Shown one piece after another: positions 33,905 through 42,683 of a stretch of 64,000 bases of DNA. The translations under genes were made by a program, and so were the position numbers. Position 1 is the first letter of the stretch. Each line of letters starts with the position of its first letter. Source of the stretch: Wenxinia marina DSM 24838 (GTDB taxonomy: Bacteria > Pseudomonadota > Alphaproteobacteria > Rhodobacterales > Rhodobacteraceae); NCBI RefSeq assembly GCF_000379485.1, contig NZ_KB902276.1, forward strand, positions 310,001 through 374,000, in the 5' to 3' direction. Below the pieces are notes generated by a model that had not been told where the DNA came from, ran no database searches, and worked only from the letters and a program-made list of their open reading frames with translations.

Positions 33905-35181
33905 GCCGACCCGTCTACCTCGTCGACGGCGCCCGGACGCCGTTCCTCAAGGCCCGCTCCGGCCCGGGCCCTTTCACACCCGTCGACCTCGCCGTGCAGG
34001 CCGGCCGGCCATTGCTGGCGCGCCAGCCGCTGCGGCGCGAGGACATCGAACTGGTGGTTCTCGGCTGCGTCAACGTCATCGCGGACGAGATGAACCCGGC
34101 CCGCGTCGCCGCCCTGCGCCTCGGCATCCCGGTCGACACGCCGGCCTTCACCGTGCAGATCAACTGCGGCTCGGGCATGCAGTCGATCGACACGGCCTTC
34201 CGTTACATCGCCGCCGGCCACCACGACATCATCCTCGCCGGCGGAACCGAGGCGCTGTCGCATTCGCCCCTCGTCCTCTCCGGCGAGGCGACCGAATGGT
34301 ATGCCGGGTTCGCCCGCGCCAGGGGGCCGATCGACGCCGCCCGGCAGGCGGCAAAGGTCCGACCCGACTTCTTCAAGCCCGTCATCGGGCTGGAGCGCGG
34401 TCTCACGGATCCGATCACCGACCTGAACATGGGCCAGACCGCCGAGGTCCTGGCCTACCGCTTCGGCATCGACCGCAAGGCGGCGGACACCTACGCGATG
34501 GAAAGCCACCACCGCCTCGCCCGCGCGCAGAAGGAAGGGTGGCTGGAGGACGAGGTGCAGCCCGCCGTCGCCCGCGACGGCCGCGCCTACGACCACGACG
34601 ACGGGGTCCGGCCGGACAGCGACATGGCCGGCCTCGCCAAGCTCAAGCCGGCGTTCGAGAAGCCCTACGGCAAGGTCACCCCCGGCAATTCGTCGCAGAT
34701 CACCGACGGCGCGTCCTGGACGCTGCTCGCCTCCGAGGAGGCGGTGGAGCGGCACGGCCTGACTCCCATCGCCCGCATCGTCGACAGCGAATGGGCCGCC
34801 CTCGACCCTGCCGTCATGGGCCTCGGCCCCGTCCTGTGCTCCACCCCGCTGGCGCAGCGGCACGGCATCGGGCCGGGTGACGTCCTGTGGGAGCTGAACG
34901 AGGCGTTCGCGGCGCAGGTGCTGTCCTGCGTCGCCGCGTGGCAGGACGACGACTTCTGCCGCGAGGTGCTGGGTCTGGACGGCGCCTGGGGCCGCATCGA
35001 CCGCGACAGCCTCAACGTCGACGGCGGCGCGATCTCCCTCGGCCACCCGGTCGGCACGTCCGGCAACCGGATCGTCCTGCACCTCGCGAACGCGATGAAG
35101 CGCCTCGGCCGCCCGCGCGGCATCGCCACCGAGTGCATCGGCGGCGGGCAGGGCGGCGCGATGCTGCTGGAGGTTGCATGA
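33901..35181 (+). CDS. Acetyl-CoA C-acyltransferase (thiolase, FadI-like)
   Basis: 426 residues. Thiolase with nucleophilic Cys in 'QINCGSGMQSIDTAFRYI', 'NEAFAAQ' and 'GGAISLGHPVGTSGNRIVLHLA' (active-site His), and the second Cys in 'TECIGGGQGGAMLLEV'. It thiolytically cleaves 3-ketoacyl-CoA, the last step of the beta-oxidation cycle. The length and the partner FadJ suggest the FadI rather than the FadA type. Start and stop codons overlap with neighbours on both sides by ATGA. Confidence 0.92.
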   Translation: MSRPVYLVDGARTPFLKARSGPGPFTPVDLAVQAGRPLLARQPLRREDIELVVLGCVNVIADEMNPARVAALRLGIPVDTPAFTVQINCGSGMQSIDTAFRYIAAGHHDIILAGGTEALSHSPLVLSGEATEWYAGFARARGPIDAARQAAKVRPDFFKPVIGLERGLTDPITDLNMGQTAEVLAYRFGIDRKAADTYAMESHHRLARAQKEGWLEDEVQPAVARDGRAYDHDDGVRPDSDMAGLAKLKPAFEKPYGKVTPGNSSQITDGASWTLLASEEAVERHGLTPIARIVDSEWAALDPAVMGLGPVLCSTPLAQRHGIGPGDVLWELNEAFAAQVLSCVAAWQDDDFCREVLGLDGAWGRIDRDSLNVDGGAISLGHPVGTSGNRIVLHLANAMKRLGRPRGIATECIGGGQGGAMLLEVA

Positions 35182-37250
35182 AACCCGGACCCGTTCTTTC
35201 GCACCTCGGCTGGCCGCTGGAACTGGGGCCGGCGCAGGACGTCGCCCCCGACGGCGCGTGGCGCTCCGCTACCGATCAGGACGGCATCGCCTGGCTCGTT
35301 CTCGACTGCCCGGACAGCGGCACCAACACCGTCTCGGAGCTGGTCCTCACCGGCCTCGCCGAGCGCCTCGACGCGCTGGAGGGGGCGACACCGAAGGCCG
35401 TCGTCATCCGCTCCGCCAAGAAGAGCGGCTTCGCCGCCGGGGCCGACATAAAGGAATTCGAGGATCTCGGCCGCGAGGGCGCGGAAGAGCGGCTGCGCAT
35501 GGGCCACGCCATCCTCGACCGCCTCGCCGCCCTGCCGTGCCCGACCCTAGCCGTCGTCCACGGCGCCGCCCTCGGCGGCGGCCTCGAGATCGCGCTCGCC
35601 TGCGACGCCCGGATCGCAATCGACGGTGCCTCCTTCGGCTTCCCCGAGGTGCGCCTCGGCCTGCATCCCGGGCTCGGCGGGACGTTCCGCCTGACTCAGC
35701 TGATCGACCCGACCGAGGCGATGCAGATGATGCTCACCGGCTCGTCTGCGCATACCCGCAAGGCGAAGAAGCTGGGGCTCGCCGACGTCGTCACCGAGGA
35801 GCGGCACGTGCGCAACGCCGTGCGGGCGCTGGCGGACGATCCGCCATCCCGGTCCTCCGGCCTCATGTCCTCCGCCTTCCGGTTCGAGCAGGCCCGCCGC
35901 CTCGCCGCCCGCCGGATGCGGTCGGAGACGGAGAAGAAGGCCCCGAAGGAGCATTACCCTGCGCCCCATGCCCTGATCGACCTGTGGGAAGAGCATGGCG
36001 CCGATCCCAAGGCGATGCAGCAGGCGGAGATCGCATCCTTCGCCGATCTGCTGCGCACCGATACCGCGAAGAACCTGATCCGCGTCTTCTTCCTGCAGCA
36101 GCGCCTGAAGTCTAAGGCGAGGGGCGACAGCGGCATCTCGCACGTGCACGTCATCGGAGCGGGCGCGATGGGCGGCGACATCGCCGCCTGGGCCGCGCTG
36201 AAGGGCGCCCGCGTGACGCTGGGCGACGTGGCGCTGGAGCCGCTGGGCAAGGCGATGAAACGCGCCGAAGAGATCTGCAAGGGTGCCCATCTGGACAGCC
36301 TCGGCACCCGCGACGCCCTCGACCGGCTGATGCCGGACCCGAACGGCTACGGCGTCACCTCCGCCGACCTCATCATCGAGGCCGCGCCGGAGAAGCCGGA
36401 CCTGAAGGCCAAGCTGTACGACGGTCTGAAGGGCCGGATGAGGGACGGCGCGATCCTCGCCACCAACACCTCGTCCCTGCGCCTTTCAGGCCTCCGCGAC
36501 GGCGTCCCCGACGCCGCGCGGTTCGCCGGCCTGCACTTCTTCAACCCGGTGCCGAAGATGCAGCTGGTGGAAGTCGTCTCCCACGACGGCACCGCGCCGG
36601 ACGTCCGCGACCGCCTGCTCGCCTTCTGCGGCGACATCGGCAAGCTGCCGGTCCCCGTGGCCGACTATCCCGGCTTCCTCGTCAACCGGGCGCTCACGCC
36701 GTACCTGCTGGAGGCGATGCTGCTGCTGGACGAAGGGGTGGAAAAGGAGACGATCGACCGCGCCGCCGTGCGGTTCGGGATGCCGATGGGGCCGATCGCG
36801 CTCGCGGACGAGGTCGGCCTCGACATCTGCCTCGACGTGGCCGAGAGCCTGCAGCGCGACCTGGACGAGCCTATCCCCGAGGTGCCCGAGCGCGCCCGCA
36901 CGCTGGTGGCCGACGGCCACACCGGCGAGAAATCGGGGCAGGGCTTCTACGACTGGTCGAACGGCCGCCCCGACCCCGGCGACGGCGACGTGCCCGACGG
37001 TCTGACCGACCGTCTGATCCTGCCGATGCTGAACGCCTGCGTCGAATGCCTGCGCAGGGACGTCGTCGGCGACCCCGACGACGTCGACGGTGCGATGATC
37101 TTCGCGACGGGCTTCCCGCCGTTCCGCGGCGGGCCGATGCATTATGCCCGGGCCCGCGGCGTGGGCGAGGTGACGGCGGCGCTGCGCACGCTGGAAGAGC
37201 AGCACGGGCCGCGCTTCCGCCCTGATGCCGGCTGGTCCCGGCTCGCCTGA
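35178..37250 (+). CDS. fadJ: Bifunctional enoyl-CoA hydratase/3-hydroxyacyl-CoA dehydrogenase
   Basis: 690 residues. The N-terminal crotonase domain has 'KSGFAAGADIKEFEDLG' and 'ALGGGLEIALACDARIAIDGASFGFPEVRLGLHPGLGGTFRL' (catalytic Glu residues). Then the NAD-binding domain starts at 'VHVIGAGAMGGDIAAWAALKGARVTL' (about residue 320), with 'GLHFFNPVPKMQLVEVV' and 'YPGFLVNRALTPYLLEAM'. It hydrates enoyl-CoA and oxidises the 3-hydroxyacyl-CoA. The operon order fadE, thiolase, fadJ gives a full cycle in one transcript. Confidence 0.93.
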   Translation: MKPGPVLSHLGWPLELGPAQDVAPDGAWRSATDQDGIAWLVLDCPDSGTNTVSELVLTGLAERLDALEGATPKAVVIRSAKKSGFAAGADIKEFEDLGREGAEERLRMGHAILDRLAALPCPTLAVVHGAALGGGLEIALACDARIAIDGASFGFPEVRLGLHPGLGGTFRLTQLIDPTEAMQMMLTGSSAHTRKAKKLGLADVVTEERHVRNAVRALADDPPSRSSGLMSSAFRFEQARRLAARRMRSETEKKAPKEHYPAPHALIDLWEEHGADPKAMQQAEIASFADLLRTDTAKNLIRVFFLQQRLKSKARGDSGISHVHVIGAGAMGGDIAAWAALKGARVTLGDVALEPLGKAMKRAEEICKGAHLDSLGTRDALDRLMPDPNGYGVTSADLIIEAAPEKPDLKAKLYDGLKGRMRDGAILATNTSSLRLSGLRDGVPDAARFAGLHFFNPVPKMQLVEVVSHDGTAPDVRDRLLAFCGDIGKLPVPVADYPGFLVNRALTPYLLEAMLLLDEGVEKETIDRAAVRFGMPMGPIALADEVGLDICLDVAESLQRDLDEPIPEVPERARTLVADGHTGEKSGQGFYDWSNGRPDPGDGDVPDGLTDRLILPMLNACVECLRRDVVGDPDDVDGAMIFATGFPPFRGGPMHYARARGVGEVTAALRTLEEQHGPRFRPDAGWSRLA

Positions 37251-39069
37251 CGTGGCGCCGGTCACGTCGCGCGACCCCCGCGCCCTTGTCCGGGAGATCG
37301 CCGCCCGCGTCGGTCCCGACATCCGGGTGGCGCTTCCCCTCGGCCTCGGCAAACCGGTCACGCTGCTGAATGCGCTGATCGACGTGGTGCGCGAAGACCG
37401 CTCGCTGAACCTCTCGATCTTCACGGCCTTGACGCTGGAGCGCCCCGCCGCGTCCTCGGACCTGGAGCGGCGGTTCCTCGAGCCCGCCGCGGACAGGCTC
37501 TTCGGCCGTTATCCCGAGATCGCCTACGCCCGGATGCTCCGCGACGGCACGCTGCCGCCGAACATCGAGGTTCGCGAGTTCTTCCTCATGGCCGGCCGCT
37601 GGATGAGCAACGAGACGGTCCAGCAGTCCTACACGCCCGCCGCCTATGTCCACGCATTCGACCGGCTGGTCGAGCGGCGGCCCAACGTCCTCCTCCAGCT
37701 CGTCCCGCGCCTCGGCGACGACTTCAGCCTGTCCTGCAACACCGACATTTCCGCCGATCTGTTCCGCCTTCGCCGCGACGGCGCCCTCGACTTCCTCGCC
37801 GCCTGCGAGACGAACGCTGCGCTGCCCGCCTTCGGCGGCGCCGCCCGCCTGCCGGCCGAGGATGTCGACCTCCTCCTCACCGGCCACGAGGAGTTCGAGC
37901 TGTTCTCCGCCCCGCGCCAGCCGGTCAGCGAGGCACAACACGCCATCGGCCTGCACGTCGCCCGCACGATCCCCGACGGCGGCACCCTGCAGGTCGGCAT
38001 CGGCGCCCTCGGCGACGCGGTCGCCAACGCGCTGCTCCTGCGCGGCGACGGCCGCTTCCCTGCCATCGCGGAGGCCGATCCGTTCTCCGCCGCCTTCGCC
38101 GAGGCCGGCCGCTTCGAGACGGGCCTCTACTGCACGACCGAGATGTTCGTCGCCGGCCTGCTCGCGTTGGTCCAGGCCGGCGTGATCCGCAGGCAGGAGA
38201 TGGGCGCCGTCCTGCACGCCGGGTTCTTCGTCGAGAGCCGCGACTTCTACGGCAGACTCAAGGCGATGGAGCCCGATCTTCACGGGCGGCTCGAGATGGT
38301 CCCGGTCTCCTTCACCAACGCCCTCTACGGCGACGAGGCCGCCAAGCGTGCCGCCCGGCAGGGTGCGCGTTTCGTCAATGCCGCGATGAAGGCGACCCTC
38401 CTCGGCGCCGTCTGTTCGGATGCGACGGAGGGCGAGACCACCGTCTCCGGCGTCGGCGGGCAGATGGACTTCGTCCTGCAGGCCTTCGCTCTCCAGGGCG
38501 CCCGCTCGGTCCTGACGCTCCCCGCCACCCGCAAGAGCCACGGTCGCACCGAGAGCAACATCGTCTGGAGCTACGGCCACACCACGATCCCGCACTTCCT
38601 GCGCGATCTGATCGTGACCGAATACGGCATCGCCGACCTGCGCGGAAAGACGGATGCGCAGGCCGCGGCCGCGATGGTCTGCATCGCCGACGCCCGCTAT
38701 CAGGACGACCTGACCGAGGCCGCGAAGAAGGCCGGCAAGCTGCCGAGGGACTGGCAGGTGCCGCCGGCCCGTCGCAACAACACGCCGGAGGCCGTGACAC
38801 ACTGGCTGGACAGGTTCCGCGACGACGTGCCGGCCTTCCCCCTCGGCACCGACTTCACCGAGATCGAGCAGCGGCTTCTCCCCGCTCTGGCCCGCCTGAA
38901 ATCCGCCTCCGGCCGCCGCCTCGGCATTCCGTCGCTGATCGCGCGGACCCTCGGCCGCCCGGCGGTGGAGGGAGAGGACGCCGCGCTCGCCAGGTTGGAT
39001 CTCGCGCAACCGAAGGGTCTGAAGGATCGCCTGACCGCCCGCGCCGTGCGCGCCGCGCTGCGCGCCTAG
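37225..39069 (+). CDS. Acetyl-CoA hydrolase/CoA-transferase family protein
   Basis: 614 residues from the ATG at 37225, which lies inside the end of fadJ. A GTG at 37252, two bases after the fadJ stop, is a plausible alternative; neither has a clear ribosome site. The fold is that of acetyl-CoA hydrolase/4-hydroxybutyrate CoA-transferase: 'GTLQVGIGALGDAVANALLLR', the acyl-glutamyl loop region 'FVNAAMKATLLGAVCSDATEGETTVSGVGGQMDFVLQAF', and 'IVTEYGIADLRGKTD'. It could release or transfer CoA from beta-oxidation products. It overlaps the oppositely oriented phosphatase gene by four bases (CTAG). Confidence 0.85.
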   Translation: MPAGPGSPDVAPVTSRDPRALVREIAARVGPDIRVALPLGLGKPVTLLNALIDVVREDRSLNLSIFTALTLERPAASSDLERRFLEPAADRLFGRYPEIAYARMLRDGTLPPNIEVREFFLMAGRWMSNETVQQSYTPAAYVHAFDRLVERRPNVLLQLVPRLGDDFSLSCNTDISADLFRLRRDGALDFLAACETNAALPAFGGAARLPAEDVDLLLTGHEEFELFSAPRQPVSEAQHAIGLHVARTIPDGGTLQVGIGALGDAVANALLLRGDGRFPAIAEADPFSAAFAEAGRFETGLYCTTEMFVAGLLALVQAGVIRRQEMGAVLHAGFFVESRDFYGRLKAMEPDLHGRLEMVPVSFTNALYGDEAAKRAARQGARFVNAAMKATLLGAVCSDATEGETTVSGVGGQMDFVLQAFALQGARSVLTLPATRKSHGRTESNIVWSYGHTTIPHFLRDLIVTEYGIADLRGKTDAQAAAAMVCIADARYQDDLTEAAKKAGKLPRDWQVPPARRNNTPEAVTHWLDRFRDDVPAFPLGTDFTEIEQRLLPALARLKSASGRRLGIPSLIARTLGRPAVEGEDAALARLDLAQPKGLKDRLTARAVRAALRA

Positions 39070-39713
39070 GACAGCACCTCGTCCACCAGCCCCGGCAGCG
39101 CCTGCCAGTCGTCGAACGTCGCCCGGTGCGGCAGGTCCTCCACCGGCGCCTTGCGGTAGCCTTCGGTGAACAGCAGGAGCGGCACGCCTGCGGCCGCCGC
39201 CGTTTCGGCGTCGACGTCGCCGTCACCCACATAGACCTCCGGCCCGGAGCCCAGCCTCTCGAACACCGCCCGCAGCGCGCCGGGGTCGGGCTTGCGCACC
39301 GGCAGGCTGTCGCCGCCGAGGACCGCCCCGAACAGATCGGCGATGCCGAAATGCGCCAGCGCCGCCTTCGTGGGCGAGATCGGCTTGTTGGTGCAGACGC
39401 CCAGGGCGTGCCGCCCGGCCAGCGCCTCCAGCGCCTCGCGCACGCCGGGATACAGCCGCGTCTCGCCCAGCGCGTCGTCGTAGCCGGCGAGGTAGCCGTT
39501 CAGCAGCCGCTCCTGCGCGCTGTCGGGAATGCCGCGCGCCTCGCGCATCCTGCGGATGAAGGCCGGCGCGCCGTCGCCGACGAAGCCTCTCGCCTCGTCC
39601 ATCGTCAGCGGCTCCGCCCCCTCCTGCGCCAGCAGCCCGTTCGCAAGCTTGCGGATGTCCGGCAGGCTGTCGATGAGCGTGCCGTCGAGGTCGAAGACGA
39701 TCCGCGCCCTCAC
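39066..39713 (-). CDS. HAD-superfamily phosphatase (phosphoglycolate phosphatase-like)
   Basis: 215 residues from the GTG at 39713, chosen because it overlaps the upstream TGA (GTGA). A further GTG four codons upstream is possible. HAD motifs: 'IVFDLDGTLIDSLPD' (nucleophile Asp), 'GVCTNKP' (motif II), 'VRKPDPGALRAV' (motif III Lys) and 'VYVGDGDVDAETAAAAGVP' (motif IV). The cap domain is the Gph type. The usual substrate would be 2-phosphoglycolate, but HAD phosphatases are promiscuous. Confidence 0.87.
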   Translation of the reverse strand: MRARIVFDLDGTLIDSLPDIRKLANGLLAQEGAEPLTMDEARGFVGDGAPAFIRRMREARGIPDSAQERLLNGYLAGYDDALGETRLYPGVREALEALAGRHALGVCTNKPISPTKAALAHFGIADLFGAVLGGDSLPVRKPDPGALRAVFERLGSGPEVYVGDGDVDAETAAAAGVPLLLFTEGYRKAPVEDLPHRATFDDWQALPGLVDEVLS

Positions 39714-40264
39714 GCCGCCTTCCACTTGATCGAGCAGCCCATCGACGGCACCTGGTCCGCCGGGCCGCGGCCGGTCTCGGCCACCAGTTTCATCGCCTCA
39801 TAGAGTTCGCGCTGCGCGTCCGGCGCCGCCGGCCGATTGCGCGATTCGTCAAGCCGGCCGCGATATTGCAGGCCGTCGCTTGCGTCGAAGCCGAAGAAGT
39901 CGGGCGTGCAGGCCGCGTCATAGGCGCGGGCGACCGACTGGTCCTCGTCGTGCAGGTACGGGAACGGAAAGTCCCGCTCCTCCGCCATCTTCTTCATGTT
40001 CTCGAAGCTGTCCGCCGGGTGGCTGTCCGCGTCGTTCGAGCAGATCGCCGCGACGCCGATCCCCAGCGCCTGCAGGGCCGTCGCGTCGCGGATGATCCGG
40101 TCGAGGACGGCGAGCACGTAAGGGCAGTGGTTGCAGATGAACATGACCAGCGTGCCGTTCGGCCCGCGGATGTCGGACAGGGCGTAGGTCCGGCCATCCG
40201 TGGCCGGCAGCGTGAAGTCCGGGGCGGTCCAGCCGAAGTCGCAGACGGGGGGTGTGGCGGCCAT
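39710..40264 (-). CDS. Thioredoxin-like (redoxin/AhpC-TSA) protein
   Basis: 184 residues with no signal peptide, so cytosolic. Thioredoxin fold with 'APDFTLPATDGRTYALSDIRGPNGTLVMFICNHCPYVLAVLDRI'. The CNHCPY motif is typical of the 'thioredoxin family protein' group related to peroxiredoxins and differs from the CGPC of true thioredoxin. 'ACTPDFFGFDASDGLQYRGRLDES' is conserved in this group. Its partner and substrate are unknown. It is translated just ahead of the HAD phosphatase (GTGA overlap). Confidence 0.85.
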   Translation of the reverse strand: MAATPPVCDFGWTAPDFTLPATDGRTYALSDIRGPNGTLVMFICNHCPYVLAVLDRIIRDATALQALGIGVAAICSNDADSHPADSFENMKKMAEERDFPFPYLHDEDQSVARAYDAACTPDFFGFDASDGLQYRGRLDESRNRPAAPDAQRELYEAMKLVAETGRGPADQVPSMGCSIKWKAA

Positions 40265-40322
40265 GGGCTCTCTCCTTCGTGCGGACGACGGGACAGCTAG
40301 TCCCGCCGCCGGCCCGGACCAC

Positions 40323-41561
40323 TCAGGCCCCGATGATCCGCGCCATCGCGGCGAGCAGGCTGCGCACCTCGGCGAGGCTGTTGTAGTGCCCGAACGAGAC
40401 CCGCACGCAGTCGGCGAGGCCGAGCGGCGTCAGCACGTTGCCGGAATAGACGTCGGCGTTGCGCGAATGGACGCGGATGCCCTCGTCCGCCAGCGCACGC
40501 ACGATCTCGCCCGCCGGCCGGCCCGCCACGTCGAACGAGACAACGCCCTCCCGGCGGCTGACGTCCTCGCCGCCGACCAGCGTCACGCCCGGCAGATCGC
40601 GCAGGCCGGCGAGGTTGCCCGAGCCTTCGATCAGCGCCTGTGCCAGTCCGCGCTCGTGCGCCCCGATCGCCTCGGCCGCAGCCTCCAGCCGCGCCCGCGG
40701 CTCGCCAGCGTCCGACACGGTGCCGCCGAGCCAGTCCAGATAGGCGACGACGTCCGACCACGTGGCGTAGGAGCCGGTGTCCCGCGTCCCGTGCTCCCAC
40801 TTGCCGCCGATGCCCTCGCGCGGCAGCGCGGACAGCCGGTCCGAGGCCCAACCGATGCCGTAGCCGTGGCGCGAGAAGACCTTGTAGGGCGAGACGGCAT
40901 AGCCGTCGGGCCGCGCCTCGGACAGGTCGACGGCGCCGTGGCTGGCATGCTGAATGCCGTCGACGATGATGAGCGCCTCCGGCGCCACCTCGCGGATCGT
41001 CGCGCAGATGGCCGCGAGATCCACCGACTGCCCGGTGACGGGCGAGGTGTGGATGACGCTCGCCACCCTTACCTCCGGCGTCAGGTGGGTGCGCCAGGCG
41101 TCCGCCGTCACGGTGCCGGTCGCGTCGTCGTGCGGCACCATCACGTGCGGCCGCCCCGTCACCTTCGCCCAGTGCGCCATCGCCTCGCGGCTGGCCGGAT
41201 GCTCCAGTGTGGTGCCCAGCATCACGCCGCCCTCGGCCGCGCCGACGGCGGCGGTGCGCACGAGGCGGTACAGCACCTCGGTTCCGCTCTCGCCGAAGAA
41301 GATCTCGCCGCCGGGCGCGTTCAGGAACATCCGCGCGTCGTCCTTGCCCTTCGCGATCACCTGCATCAGCGCTGCCGAGGCGGGGTTGTCGCGGCCCTGG
41401 TTGTCGGGGATCGCCGCGAATCTCGCCGAGGTCTCCGCCACGGCATTCAGGTGCAGCGCGCCGCCCGCGCTCTCGAAGAAGATGCGGGGGCCGGAGAAGG
41501 GGCACGCCTCGACATGGGCGAAGCGGGAGCGGATATCTGTGAGGAGGGCGTCGGAGAACAT
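40323..41561 (-). CDS. Class V aminotransferase (cysteine desulfurase-like)
   Basis: 412 residues from the ATG at 41561. Fold type I PLP enzyme. The Schiff-base lysine is in 'GYAVSPYKVFSRHGYGIGW', the cofactor Asp and His are in 'IIVDGIQHASHGAVDL', and 'VRVSFGHYNSLAEVRSLLAAM' is the usual C-terminus. It resembles NifS/CsdA-like and selenocysteine lyase-like proteins. No conserved desulfurase Cys loop can be recognised, so the reaction (desulfuration or transamination) is open. It diverges from the arabinose genes. Confidence 0.85.
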   Translation of the reverse strand: MFSDALLTDIRSRFAHVEACPFSGPRIFFESAGGALHLNAVAETSARFAAIPDNQGRDNPASAALMQVIAKGKDDARMFLNAPGGEIFFGESGTEVLYRLVRTAAVGAAEGGVMLGTTLEHPASREAMAHWAKVTGRPHVMVPHDDATGTVTADAWRTHLTPEVRVASVIHTSPVTGQSVDLAAICATIREVAPEALIIVDGIQHASHGAVDLSEARPDGYAVSPYKVFSRHGYGIGWASDRLSALPREGIGGKWEHGTRDTGSYATWSDVVAYLDWLGGTVSDAGEPRARLEAAAEAIGAHERGLAQALIEGSGNLAGLRDLPGVTLVGGEDVSRREGVVSFDVAGRPAGEIVRALADEGIRVHSRNADVYSGNVLTPLGLADCVRVSFGHYNSLAEVRSLLAAMARIIGA

Positions 41562-41696
41562 GGGGGGAGCCTGTCTGGGAATCGGCGCGACCCTAGCGGC
41601 GTCGCGTGCGGACCGGAACAGGGAGTTGACGTCCGGCGCGGCAGACGGAAGTGTACGGCCCGATAGGGGGCGGGAACGGGCCCCCGGGGAGGATCC

Positions 41697-42674
41697 ATGC
41701 ATCTGTCACAGGTTCGCCGGGGCGGGGCCACCGCCGTGATCCGGCGCGAGGGAGAGACCGCGACCGTCGTGCCGGGCGCCGACAGCACGTACGCCCTGGC
41801 GATGGAGGCCGCGTCAGGCGGCGGCACGCTGGCCGGGGTGGTGGGCGCCCGTGGCACAGGCGAGGCGGTGGACCTTGCGGCGCTGGCCGCCGAAGGTGCG
41901 CTGCTGCCGCCGCTGACCCATCCCGATCCGGCGCACCTGCACCTCACGGGCACCGGCCTCACGCACCTTGGCAGCGCCGCGACCCGCGACGCGATGCACA
42001 CCAAGAGCGACGCGGAACTCACCGATTCGATGAAGATGTTCCGGATGGGCCTCGAGAACGGCAAGCCGGCGCAGCTGCCCGGCGCCCAGCCCGAATGGTT
42101 CTACAAGGGCAACGGCCACGTCCTCGCCGCGCCGGGGGGCGACTTGGAGATGCCCGCCTTCGCCGAGGATGGCGGCGAGGAGCCGGAGATGGCCGGCCTC
42201 TACGTCATCGCCCCCGACGGAACGCCCGCCCGCGTCGGCTGGGCCCTCGCCAACGAATTCTCCGACCACGTGACCGAGCGCGTGAACTACCTCTGGCTCG
42301 CCCATTCCAAGCTGCGGATGGCGGCGATCGGCCCCGAGATTCTGGTGGGCGCGCTGCCGCAGGACGTGCGCGGCACCAGCCGCATCCGCCGGGGCGGCGA
42401 CGTGATCTGGGAGAAGCCGTTCCTGTCGGGCGAGGCGAACATGTCCCACAGCTTCGCCAACCTCGAGCACCACCATTTCAAGTATCCGCTGTTCCGGCAG
42501 CCCGGCGACGTGCATGTGCACATGTTCGGCACCGCGACCCTGTCCTTCGCCGACGGCGTCTCGACCGAAGAGGGCGACGTCTTCGAGATCGAGGCGCCGG
42601 ACTTCGGCCTGCCGCTGTCCAACCGCCTGAAACGCGCGTCCGATCAGGGCGTTGCGACCGTCCGTTCACTCTGA
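41697..42674 (+). CDS. AraD1/GguC-family protein (FAH fold)
   Basis: 325 residues, start ATG at 41697 after GGGGAGG. 'HLHLTGTGLTHLGSAATRDAMH' and 'MFRMGLENGKPAQLPGAQPEWFYKGNG' are specific for AraD1/GguC proteins. 'GWALANEFSDHVTER' and 'GPEILVGALPQDVRGTSRI' belong to the FAH barrel. GguC-type genes accompany arabinose or galactose uptake and oxidation genes. A role in processing L-2-keto-3-deoxyarabonate has been proposed for the family name, but the reaction is not certain. Next comes L-arabinonate dehydratase after nine bases. Confidence 0.87.
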   Translation: MHLSQVRRGGATAVIRREGETATVVPGADSTYALAMEAASGGGTLAGVVGARGTGEAVDLAALAAEGALLPPLTHPDPAHLHLTGTGLTHLGSAATRDAMHTKSDAELTDSMKMFRMGLENGKPAQLPGAQPEWFYKGNGHVLAAPGGDLEMPAFAEDGGEEPEMAGLYVIAPDGTPARVGWALANEFSDHVTERVNYLWLAHSKLRMAAIGPEILVGALPQDVRGTSRIRRGGDVIWEKPFLSGEANMSHSFANLEHHHFKYPLFRQPGDVHVHMFGTATLSFADGVSTEEGDVFEIEAPDFGLPLSNRLKRASDQGVATVRSL

Positions 42675-42683
42675 GGAAGAGCA

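Noticed and set aside
37225-37251. A frameshift joining fadJ and the CoA hydrolase gene
   Set aside because: Both proteins have complete ends. The overlap is short and in different frames, typical of operon packing.
41626-41660. TTGACG-based promoter in front of the arabinose genes
   Set aside because: A -35 match is present but no convincing -10 at 16-18 bases, so it is not listed as a promoter.
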